Assembly (NCBI GenBank): GCA_900313435.1
Contig: OMRF01000037.1
Span: forward strand, 1 to 6,113
Reading direction: 5' to 3'
From: an uncultured Lachnospiraceae bacterium
GTDB taxonomy: Bacteria; Bacillota; Clostridia; Lachnospirales; Lachnospiraceae
Length of the DNA: 6,113 nt
Position numbers and translations under genes: made by a program. Below the pieces are notes generated by a model that saw nothing but the letters and a program-made list of their open reading frames with translations, was not told where the DNA came from and did not search any database. Below, one piece after another: positions 1 to 5,895 of the stretch. How positions within the stretch are numbered: the stretch's first letter is position 1; each line of letters starts with the position of its first letter.

Positions 1-579
1 CAATACCTCGTTCGGGATCTTTGATTTTCCAACGTCATGAAGAAGACCGGCGATACCGATCTCGTGGAGTTCATCGCGGGAAAGGCCGTACTGCTTTCCT
101 ACGATCATGGCCATGGTCGCTACGTCAACACTGTGCTTAAAGGTGTATTCGTCACTGACCTTTAGCTTGTTGATATCGAGAGCCACGGCATTATTTTTAA
201 GGATCGCTTTTTCAAGCTCATCACTGACATTGTGGGTGGCCTCTACGAAGCCCGCGGAGTCAGTGCTGTGGAAGAGGTACTGGACACCTTCGCCGACCCT
301 TTTTTTCACATCTTCCCGAAGAGAGACATTCGAGCGGTCATCCTTTCTTTCCTTTTCGATGACACGCTCCGCCTCCTCGGAGACCTCGATCTCATCGGGA
401 TCATTATCTTCACGGATCGATATCGCGCCAATGCCATGGGAGAGGAGGTACTCTATCTGAATATCATCAAGATAGGCGCCGGACTCTATCATGGCCCGGC
501 CTGCCTTATCCCTCACAGCCTGCCCAATGCGCATCCCCGGATGGAGTTTTCTTGTGCTTACTACTTTAAGCTTTGCCAT
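1..579 (-). CDS. HD-GYP domain protein, probable cyclic-di-GMP phosphodiesterase (C-terminus cut by window edge)
   Basis: I translated the minus strand from ATG at 579-577: 193 codons, open to the window edge. The start is MAKLKVVSTRKLHPGMRIGQ, and the LHPGM-type opening is typical of the small N-terminal domain of Clostridia HD-GYP proteins. A charged linker follows at about residues 60-95. The HD-GYP domain then begins, with DEYTFKHSVDVA (H149) and LLHDVGKSKIP (H181, D182 of the metal-binding HD pair, then the HD-GYP-typical K and IP). The GYP motif and remaining metal ligands lie beyond the edge, so catalytic competence cannot be judged. Proteins of this family hydrolyse the second messenger c-di-GMP in the cytosol and influence motility and surface attachment. 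An AAAGGA ribosome-binding site (585-590) sits 5 nt before the ATG. The gene diverges from the M32 peptidase gene. Family assignment is firm; substrate is inferred. Confidence 0.9.
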   Translation of the reverse strand, partial: MAKLKVVSTRKLHPGMRIGQAVRDKAGRAMIESGAYLDDIQIEYLLSHGIGAISIREDNDPDEIEVSEEAERVIEKERKDDRSNVSLREDVKKRVGEGVQYLFHSTDSAGFVEATHNVSDELEKAILKNNAVALDINKLKVSDEYTFKHSVDVATMAMIVGKQYGLSRDELHEIGIAGLLHDVGKSKIPNEVL

Positions 580-622
580 TTCAATCCTTTTCAGATCGCA
601 TGCTTTCTGTAAACCTTAGAGA

Positions 623-651
623 ATGATACATTATTTTTAAAGTTCCGACAA
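623..651 (-). promoter_or_regulatory. Probable sigma-A promoter of the HD-GYP gene
   Basis: On the minus strand, TTGTCG (651-646) and TATCAT (628-623) are separated by exactly 17 bp. This places the transcription start near 616 and gives a leader of about 37 nt before the ATG at 579. The match to TTGACA/TATAAT is moderate. Confidence 0.5.
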
Positions 652-669
652 CCAAAGCTCTTTTAAGTG

Positions 670-678
670 TGCTATTAT
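670..678 (+). promoter_or_regulatory. Probable extended -10 promoter of the peptidase-ATPase operon
   Basis: TGCTATTAT fits the extended -10 pattern TGnTATAAT with one mismatch. No good -35 hexamer lies 16-18 bp upstream, as is common for extended -10 promoters. Transcription would start near 685, giving a leader of about 33 nt that includes the AGGAGG site. Confidence 0.5.
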
Positions 679-705
679 GCTGTAGTCAAAGGGTTGGCTT
701 CTTTT

Positions 706-711
706 AGGAGG
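706..711 (+). promoter_or_regulatory. Ribosome-binding site that fixes a GTG start
   Basis: AGGAGG lies 6 nt before GTG at 718-720. The only upstream in-frame ATG (667) overlaps the -10 element and has no ribosome-binding site, so the GTG is the real start. Confidence 0.85.
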
Positions 712-717
712 ATAGAA

Positions 718-2229
718 GTGAAAAAACTTGATGTTTTAAAGGAGAGTCTAAAAAAGGCGGAGAACTTCCGTGCTGCGGCAAGCTATATCAGTTTTGATAT
801 GGCGACTATCTCACCGGAAAATGCAAAACCAAATGAAGGAGAGCTTATAGCGTTTCTTGAAAATGAAGAACTGAAAATGAGGAAGGATCCCTCCTATGTC
901 TCGGCTCTTCTTTCTTCACTGAAGGCTGTGGACTCAATGAATGAGTGGGAGAGGGCAATGGTACTCCTTGCTTACCGCGCCTATCGCATGGAGAAGAATA
1001 TCCCGGAGGAAGAGGCTTATTCCTTCTCGCTTCAAGAGCAGCAGGCCTTCATAGACTGGGAAAAAGCAAAGGATAGCGCTGATTTTTCAATCTTTTCAGA
1101 CTCCCTTCAAAAGGTGATAGAGAATAATAAAAAAAAGGCAGCACTTCGCGAACTTGACGAAGAAGAAAAAGTCCTCCTGAAAAGTGACTATGACCGCCTC
1201 CTTGATAAATATGAGCGAGGGTTGACGACCGAGGCGATAGACCCCATATTCGAAGAAAGCAAAGAAAGGATAGTCGCTCTTCTTGAAAGGATCGCAAAGA
1301 GCAAAAAGAAGATAAGGCGTGATTTTCTTTCGAGAAAGGTCCCCATCGAAAAGCAGAGACAGATATCAAAGATGCTTCAAGAGGTCCTTCATGTAGATAC
1401 TACAAGAAGCCTTATAGGTGAATCCGAGCATGCCTTCACGGACAGGATGGCAGGCGATGACGTCAGGATAACGACACATTATTATGAAGATATCTTCCTC
1501 TCAAACATCTACAGCGTAATGCATGAGAGCGGGCATCTCATGTTTGATATGAGACAGCCCAAGGAGAACCATGAGTATTTCATCACAGAGGGAAAGACCC
1601 TCGGGATGCATGAGTCGGTCTCAAGGTTTTACGAAAACAGGATAGGACGAAGCAAAAGTTTCATCAGCCTTATATATCCGAGATTAAAGGAGATAATACC
1701 TGAGACTCTTTCTGACGTTTCGGAGCGTGAGCTTTATGAGGCGGTAAATATCGCAGAGCCGACGCTCATCAGGACTGAAGCTGACGAGGTTACCTATACG
1801 CTCCATGTCATCATCAGGTATGAGCTTGAGAAGAAGCTCATAGGAGGAGAACTTTCAGTTAAGGAACTCCCGAAAGCCTGGAACGAAAAGTATAAAGATA
1901 TCCTCGGGATCGTTCCTTCAAACGATGCGGAAGGCGTTCTTCAGGATGTTCACTGGGCTTCGGACTTTGGTTATTTTCCGACCTATGCCATAGGGAATTT
2001 CTATAATTCGATGTATTATAATGAGATGGCAAAGGAAATCGATATTGACGGTGCCGTACGAGCAGGCGGTATCGAAAGGATCAATTCATGGATGGAAGAG
2101 AAAGTATATAAAAAGGCTGACCGGCTTACGCCTGCAGAGTGGATACATGATATTACCGGCCGCAGCCTTACTCCTTCGGATTTTCTTGATTATCTTGATG
2201 AAAAATACAAAGAGATATATGAGCTTTGA
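718..2229 (+). CDS. M32-family metallocarboxypeptidase (carboxypeptidase Taq type)
   Basis: 503 aa, the usual M32 length of about 500, starting at GTG 718. This family removes C-terminal amino acids from peptides using one bound metal ion, normally in the cytosol; no signal peptide or membrane segment is visible. The M32 landmarks occur in order: DVRITTHYY (from residue 248), the HESGH zinc-binding motif (H269, catalytic E270, H273), HESVS (H298, third metal ligand E299), EADEVTY (around D356), IRYELE (around R367) and DVHWASDFGYFPTYAIGN (410-427). The N-terminal half is helical and charged. The motif usually reading WDxxxxMP is here SFDMATISP, so the N-terminus is divergent while all catalytic residues are kept. 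The gene is first of a probable operon; the ATPase gene starts 28 bp after its TGA stop. Bacillus YpwA belongs to the same family. The physiological substrate is unknown. Confidence 0.95.
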   Translation: MKKLDVLKESLKKAENFRAAASYISFDMATISPENAKPNEGELIAFLENEELKMRKDPSYVSALLSSLKAVDSMNEWERAMVLLAYRAYRMEKNIPEEEAYSFSLQEQQAFIDWEKAKDSADFSIFSDSLQKVIENNKKKAALRELDEEEKVLLKSDYDRLLDKYERGLTTEAIDPIFEESKERIVALLERIAKSKKKIRRDFLSRKVPIEKQRQISKMLQEVLHVDTTRSLIGESEHAFTDRMAGDDVRITTHYYEDIFLSNIYSVMHESGHLMFDMRQPKENHEYFITEGKTLGMHESVSRFYENRIGRSKSFISLIYPRLKEIIPETLSDVSERELYEAVNIAEPTLIRTEADEVTYTLHVIIRYELEKKLIGGELSVKELPKAWNEKYKDILGIVPSNDAEGVLQDVHWASDFGYFPTYAIGNFYNSMYYNEMAKEIDIDGAVRAGGIERINSWMEEKVYKKADRLTPAEWIHDITGRSLTPSDFLDYLDEKYKEIYEL

Positions 2230-2257
2230 GCTATATTATTTTTGAGGAGGAAAAAAG

Positions 2258-3826
2258 ATGTATTCAGACAATAACATCCTTTTGGGAAAGAGTGAAGAGA
2301 GGGAGATCTTTCTTGAAAGCTCCATGGCAAACCGTCACGGCATCATATCCGGCGCCACGGGAACAGGAAAGACAATTACGCTCAAGGTGCTTGCGGAGAG
2401 CTTTTCAGACGCGGGTGTTCCCGTATTCTTTTCTGACGTGAAGGGAGATCTTGCCGGCACGGCGTTCCCGGGCGAGGCAGGAGGCTCTGCACTTGAACGT
2501 GTGGAAAAGATGGGGCTCAATGAAAAGGGCTTTTCCTTCAAGGGCTACCCCGTTAATCTCTGGGACGTATACGGCGAGGGCGGAATGCCTCTTCGGACAA
2601 CGGTTTCGGAGATGGGACCCTTGCTTCTTGCAAAAGATCTGGGACTCAATGATGTCCAGAGCGACATACTTTCCGTTATCTTTCGGATAGCGGATGACGA
2701 GGGACAGTTGCTTCTTGACACCAAGGATCTGAAGTCAATGCTCACCTATGCCGCGGACAATCTTGAAAAATATTCCTCTGAATACGGAAACATCCCGAAA
2801 AATTCCGTCAATGCCATAATCCGTTCCATCGCGGCTCTTGAAGCCGAGGGCGGGAATATATTCTTCGGCGAGCCCGCCATTTCTATCTCTGATCTGATCG
2901 CTGTGGATTCAAACGGGAAAGGAAAGATAAATATCCTTGACGCAAGGCAGCTTATCCTTCATCCCGCCATGTATTCCACCTTCCTTTTATACCTTCTTTC
3001 AGAGTTCTTTGAGGTCCTCCCTGAGGTGGGAGATATGGAAAAGCCGAAGATGGTGTTCTTCTTTGATGAAGCGCATCTCCTGTTTGACGGGATATCCCAG
3101 GCCCTTCTTCAGAAGGTGGAGCAGGTGGTGAAGTTGATCCGCTCAAAGGGTGTTGGTATCTATTTCGTGACACAGGATCCGTCGGATGTTCCGGACGGCA
3201 TTATGAACCAGCTTGGAAACAAGGTGCAGCACGCACTCAGGGCTTACACACCGAAGGAGATCAAGGCTGTAAAGCAGGCTGCGGAGACCTACAGGGAAAA
3301 TCCCGCCTTTGATACGCTTGAGACCATTCAGTCCCTCGGGACGGGCGCTGCCGTCGTCTCCCTTCTTGATACAAAGGGAATCCCGCAGATGGCTGAAAAG
3401 ATAAAGGTCCTTCCTCCTTCCTCCAGGATGGGAGCTATTACAGACTCAGAAAGAGAGAAGCTCATCAACGAGAACCTTCTCTACACAAAGTATAAAGATA
3501 TGATCGACCGCGAATCCGCTTATGAGACCCTGAAAAAGAAGGTGGAACAGGATGCCGAGGAAGCAACTGAGGCAGCAGCGGAGGCGGCAGCTCAGAAGGA
3601 AGAGGCAAAGCGTACTGCCGCAGAGCAGAAGGCTGAGATAGCCGCCGCCGTAAAGGCCGAGAGAGAAAGGGTAAAAGAAGAGGAAAGAAAGAAGCGGGAA
3701 GAAGAAAAGGAAAGGGAGAGAAAGAAGAAAGAGGCCGAGAGGACGAGAAAGGCCGTGACAAGGGAGGTCGGAAAGGTTGCCTCCCAGCTTGGGAGAGGTC
3801 TACTCGGGAATCTGTTTAAAAGATAA
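2258..3826 (+). CDS. HerA/FtsK-like ATPase of the YjgR/DUF853 family
   Basis: 522 aa, ATG start with GAGGAGG (2244-2250) placed 7 nt upstream. Walker A is GATGTGKT (residues 32-39) and Walker B is MVFFFDEAH with D270 and E271. The stretch YFVTQDP (302-308) supplies the polar sensor residue of the RecA-like fold. The segment LRTTVSEMGPLLLAKDLGLN and the following FRIADDEGQLLLDTKDL match YjgR-family proteins as I recall them. From about residue 420 to 500 there is an Ala/Glu/Lys/Arg-rich predicted coiled coil. The end, GRGLLGNLFKR, resembles the conserved family tail, so the protein looks complete. Relatives are hexameric nucleotide-driven motors related to the DNA translocase HerA, but the cellular role of this subfamily is not established. 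It is probably cytosolic and co-transcribed with the M32 peptidase gene. Confidence 0.92.
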   Translation: MYSDNNILLGKSEEREIFLESSMANRHGIISGATGTGKTITLKVLAESFSDAGVPVFFSDVKGDLAGTAFPGEAGGSALERVEKMGLNEKGFSFKGYPVNLWDVYGEGGMPLRTTVSEMGPLLLAKDLGLNDVQSDILSVIFRIADDEGQLLLDTKDLKSMLTYAADNLEKYSSEYGNIPKNSVNAIIRSIAALEAEGGNIFFGEPAISISDLIAVDSNGKGKINILDARQLILHPAMYSTFLLYLLSEFFEVLPEVGDMEKPKMVFFFDEAHLLFDGISQALLQKVEQVVKLIRSKGVGIYFVTQDPSDVPDGIMNQLGNKVQHALRAYTPKEIKAVKQAAETYRENPAFDTLETIQSLGTGAAVVSLLDTKGIPQMAEKIKVLPPSSRMGAITDSEREKLINENLLYTKYKDMIDRESAYETLKKKVEQDAEEATEAAAEAAAQKEEAKRTAAEQKAEIAAAVKAERERVKEEERKKREEEKERERKKKEAERTRKAVTREVGKVASQLGRGLLGNLFKR

Positions 3827-3828
3827 TT

Positions 3829-3857
3829 TGGACCCCCGGGACAGTCCCGGGGGTCCA
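3829..3857. repeat. Near-perfect 29-nt GC-rich palindrome (REP-like hairpin)
   Basis: The arms TGGACCCCCGGGAC (3829-3842) and GTCCCGGGGGTCCA (3844-3857) are exact reverse complements around a single central A; as RNA the loop would open to about 3-5 nt. It begins 2 nt after the TAA of the ATPase gene. No T-run follows on the plus strand and only a weak one on the minus strand, so it is not a classical intrinsic terminator, although it could protect an mRNA 3' end. From memory, palindromes with a GGGACAGTCCC core recur in Clostridia genomes; this is unverified here. Confidence 0.75.
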
Positions 3858-4009
3858 TTGCTCGCGAAGAAGGCCGTGATATACGAGACCGGGAAAAAAT
3901 AGAAGAGATGCTCCGGCGCGGGAAAACACCAACGGAGATAGCTGATTTCTGTGGTTATCCGATGGAGCTGATACTAAAGGTCGAAAAAGGAATACCTGAA
4001 GATAAGTAA
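3857..4009 (+). pseudogene. Start-less coding remnant resembling the C-terminal tail of Rpn/PD-(D/E)XK transposase-nuclease proteins
   Basis: From the right edge of the palindrome, 50 codons stay open to TAA at 4007-4009. The reading contains AREEGRDIRDREKIEEML, then RRGKTPTEIADFCGYPMEL and ILKVEKGIPEDK. The arrangement of a Glu/Gly/Arg-rich segment, an MLRRGKTPTEIADF-like helix pair and a short charged end is what I recall from the C-termini of Rpn-family recombination-promoting nucleases and related Lachnospiraceae proteins. There is no ribosome-binding site or plausible start: the only in-frame ATG (3908) would give 33 residues without a Shine-Dalgarno sequence. The frame is the same as that of the preceding ATPase gene, separated by TAA and the palindrome. 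It is best read as the 3' remnant of a lost gene. Alternatives are a short real peptide or chance coding resemblance. Confidence 0.45.
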
Positions 4010-4020
4010 GTGAAAAGATA

Positions 4021-4054
4021 GAAAACCTCCGCGGTTGGCGCCGTGGAGGTTTTC
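4021..4054. terminator. Bidirectional intrinsic terminator between the ATPase operon and the tRNA gene
   Basis: The arms GAAAACCTCCGCGG (4021-4034) and CCGTGGAGGTTTTC (4041-4054) pair over 14 positions with one G-U wobble, around the loop TTGGCG. On the plus strand the stem ends in TTTTCTTCTT; on the minus strand it ends in TTTTCTATCTTTTC. It can end plus-strand transcripts from the peptidase-ATPase operon and minus-strand transcripts of tRNA-Val, whose 3' end lies 8 nt away. Confidence 0.85.
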
Positions 4055-4062
4055 TTCTTAGA

Positions 4063-4136
4063 TGCGGCGGACGTGGATCGAACACGTGACCTCTTCCGTG
4101 TCAGGGAAGCACTCATCCCAGCTGAGCTACCGTCGC
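4063..4136 (-). tRNA. tRNA-Val (anticodon GAC)
   Basis: 74 nt on the minus strand that fold as a tRNA: acceptor GCGACGG/CCGCCGC, D-arm GCTC/GAGT, anticodon arm CTTCC-CTGACAC-GGAAG with U33 and anticodon GAC (reads GUC and GUU), variable loop AGGTC, and T-arm ACGTG-TTCGATC-CACGT. The discriminator is A, as expected for valine. CCA is not encoded, so it must be added after transcription. The acceptor stem has one A-C mismatch at pair 4-69; every other pair is Watson-Crick or G-U. It is flanked by its own promoter upstream and a hairpin terminator downstream, which indicates a single-tRNA transcription unit. Confidence 0.95.
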
Positions 4137-4145
4137 AATGGAAAG

Positions 4146-4175
4146 ATTATAATACAGGAGAAGGGCAATTATCAA
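4146..4175 (-). promoter_or_regulatory. Strong sigma-A promoter of tRNA-Val, with A-rich upstream element
   Basis: On the minus strand, TTGATA (4175-4170) and a consensus TATAAT (4151-4146) are separated by 18 bp. Transcription would start near 4139, only about 3 nt before the tRNA 5' end. Directly upstream of the -35, minus-strand A-tracts (plus-strand T runs at 4178-4184, 4188-4191 and 4197-4204) look like an UP element, as is typical of stable-RNA promoters. Confidence 0.8.
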
Positions 4176-4192
4176 ACTTTTTTTCGGTTTTC

Positions 4193-4221
4193 TTGCTTTT
4201 TTTTCGTGAAACAGTTACAAT
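4193..4221 (+). promoter_or_regulatory. Probable sigma-A promoter of rny
   Basis: TTGCTT (4193-4198) and TACAAT (4216-4221) are separated by 17 bp. This places the start near 4228 and gives a leader of about 40 nt before the ATG at 4268. The -35 lies inside the T-tract region that serves as the upstream element of the divergent tRNA promoter. Confidence 0.65.
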
Positions 4222-4245
4222 CTTTTTCGTTTATGAAATTCTAAT

Positions 4246-4258
4246 AAGGAGGTTATCC
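4246..4258 (+). promoter_or_regulatory. Extended ribosome-binding site of rny
   Basis: AAGGAGGTTATCC differs at one of 13 positions from AAGGAGGTGATCC, the complement of the conserved 16S rRNA tail GGAUCACCUCCUU. The AAGGAGGT core lies 14 nt before the ATG at 4268, which is long, but the extended pairing reaches to 9 nt from it. No in-frame alternative start exists between the core and this ATG. Confidence 0.65.
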
Positions 4259-4267
4259 TGTAAAAAA

Positions 4268-5824
4268 ATGCCGGAAATAGTAAAGATCATCATCGCAATT
4301 GTCGTTACTCTGGTGATAGCTGTTCCGGTGACCCTTATCATTTCTTCAAAACTTCACAAAAAGGAAGACGAGAAAAAACTCGACAACGCTTCCGGACAGG
4401 CAAGAGCCATTATCGATAAGGCTGTTAAAGAGGCCGAGGAAAAGAAAAGAGAGGCTCTTCTTGAGGTAAAGGAAGAATCCATCAGAGTGAAGAATGATCT
4501 CGAAAAGGAGATCAGGGAACGAAGGGCTGAGGTAACAAAGGCCGAGGACCGTGTTGCGCAGAAGGAAGAGAATCTTGACAAGAAGATCGACAATGCGGAC
4601 AGAAGGGAACAGAGCCTTGCCTCGAGAGAGGGTCAGCTCAAGAAAAGGGCAGTCGAGGTTGAAGCCCTCGCAGAGCAGCGTGTACAGGAACTCGAACGGA
4701 TTTCAGGCCTGACAACTGAGCAGGCAAAGGATTTCTTATTAAAGACCGTAGAAGAAGATGTAAAGCAGGATTCAGCGAGACTTATCAAGGAAGCTTTGGC
4801 GCATGCCAAGGAAGAAGCCGACAAGAAGGCAAAGGATATCGTCGTATCGGCGATACAGAGATGTGCCGCGGATCATGTCGCAGAGGCTACCATTACGGTG
4901 GTACAGCTTCCCAGCGACGATATGAAGGGGCGTATCATAGGCCGCGAGGGAAGGAACATCAGAACCCTCGAAAATCTTACCGGCGTGGAGATCATCATAG
5001 ACGATACGCCTGAGGCAGTAGTGCTTTCGGCCTTCGACCCTGTGAGGCGTGAGGTAGCTCGTATCGCACTGGAAAGGCTCGTCGTGGACGGACGTATTCA
5101 TCCGGCCAGGATAGAGGAGATGATCGACAAGGCGAAGCGCGAGGTGGACAATTCCATCCGCGAGGCCGGCGAGGCAGCAACCCTTGAAGCAGGAGTTCAG
5201 GGACTCGATCCCGATCTTGTAAAGCTTCTCGGAAGGATGAAATATCGTACTTCCTATGGTCAGAATGCGCTTAAGCATTCAATAGAGGTCGCGTGGCTGA
5301 CAGGACTTCTTGCGGGAGAAGTCGGAGAAAATGTCCGTCTTGCAAAGCGGGCAGGACTCCTTCATGACATCGGAAAGGCTGTGGATCATGAGCGCGAAGG
5401 CTCTCACGTTCAGCTTGGTGTCGAGATCTGCCGCAAGTACAAGGAGAATCAGACCGTCATCAATGCGGTGGCTTCCCACCATGGCGATACGGAGGCGGAG
5501 ACGATCATTGCTTGTCTCGTACAGGCGGCAGATACTATAAGTGCTGCCCGTCCGGGAGCGAGAAGGGAGACTCTCGATGCTTACACCCAGAGGCTCCAGC
5601 AGCTTGAGACGATCACAAACGAATTCAAAGGTGTTGAGAAATCCTATGCGATCCAGGCAGGCCGCGAGGTTCGTGTCATGGTAGTTCCGGAACAGGTATC
5701 CGATGCGGATATGGTCATCCTCGCAAGAGACATCTCACAGAGGATAGAAGACGAGCTTCAGTATCCGGGTCAGATCAAGGTAAACGTTATCAGAGAATCC
5801 AGAGTAACGGATTACGCGAAGTGA
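4268..5824 (+). CDS. rny: Ribonuclease Y
   Basis: 518 aa, close to the family's usual 520. RNase Y is the membrane-anchored endoribonuclease that starts mRNA decay and processes RNAs in many Firmicutes. Domains in order: a single N-terminal membrane helix at about residues 7-25 (hydrophobic IIIAIVVTLVIAVPVTLII); a long charged coiled coil at about 30-205; a KH RNA-binding domain with GRIIGREGR at 221-229; and the HD catalytic domain with H337, H366-D367 in LLHDIGKAVDHE, H404-H405 in HHGD, and D422 in QAADTISAARPGARRE. All expected metal-binding residues are present. The C-terminus is intact. The open frame extends upstream through the tRNA antisense strand, but ATG 4268 gives the expected N-terminus and follows a strong ribosome-binding site. 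It has its own promoter, diverges from tRNA-Val, and is followed by a terminator. Confidence 0.98.
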   Translation: MPEIVKIIIAIVVTLVIAVPVTLIISSKLHKKEDEKKLDNASGQARAIIDKAVKEAEEKKREALLEVKEESIRVKNDLEKEIRERRAEVTKAEDRVAQKEENLDKKIDNADRREQSLASREGQLKKRAVEVEALAEQRVQELERISGLTTEQAKDFLLKTVEEDVKQDSARLIKEALAHAKEEADKKAKDIVVSAIQRCAADHVAEATITVVQLPSDDMKGRIIGREGRNIRTLENLTGVEIIIDDTPEAVVLSAFDPVRREVARIALERLVVDGRIHPARIEEMIDKAKREVDNSIREAGEAATLEAGVQGLDPDLVKLLGRMKYRTSYGQNALKHSIEVAWLTGLLAGEVGENVRLAKRAGLLHDIGKAVDHEREGSHVQLGVEICRKYKENQTVINAVASHHGDTEAETIIACLVQAADTISAARPGARRETLDAYTQRLQQLETITNEFKGVEKSYAIQAGREVRVMVVPEQVSDADMVILARDISQRIEDELQYPGQIKVNVIRESRVTDYAK

Positions 5825-5836
5825 CAAACAAAAAAA

Positions 5837-5876
5837 GAGGCTGCGCCGCGGATCTTCCGCGGCGCTGTTTTCTTTT
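5837..5876 (+). terminator. Intrinsic terminator of rny
   Basis: A 10-bp GC-rich stem, GCGCCGCGGA (5843-5852) and TCCGCGGCGC (5856-5865), closes a TCT loop and is followed by TGTTTTCTTTT. An A/G-rich run on the left (5831-5840) can extend pairing with the T-tract after one T-T mismatch. It begins shortly after the TGA of rny and ends 19 nt before the Nudix gene. Confidence 0.9.
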
Positions 5877-5895
5877 ATGAGAAAGGATCAAATCT

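Noticed and set aside
107..612. Two plus-strand open frames opposite the HD-GYP gene
   Set aside because: They are antisense shadows of a clear HD-GYP coding sequence, with low-complexity Ser-rich or unrecognisable translations.
667..717. Upstream ATG extension of the M32 peptidase (17 extra residues)
   Set aside because: The ATG at 667 overlaps the -10 element and lacks a ribosome-binding site; AGGAGG at 706-711 points to GTG 718.
3829..3857. Palindrome as the operon's main intrinsic terminator
   Set aside because: No T-run follows on the plus strand, and a well-formed terminator with a T-rich tail lies at 4021-4054.
3465..3858. Ser/Pro/Phe-rich minus-strand open frames opposite the ATPase C-terminus
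   Set aside because: They are antisense readings of the purine-rich coiled-coil coding region and have no independent gene signals.
4176..4205. T-rich run as a Rho-independent terminator
   Set aside because: No GC-rich stem precedes it on the plus strand; its position fits an upstream promoter element for the tRNA gene.
4043..4267. Long upstream extension of the rny reading frame
   Set aside because: It runs through the terminator, the antisense of tRNA-Val and the rny promoter; the ATG at 4268 gives the expected RNase Y N-terminus and length.
4772..5278. 168-codon open frame on the minus strand opposite rny
   Set aside because: It lies fully inside the conserved coding sequence of rny, has no recognisable domain, and is explained by codon bias of the real gene.
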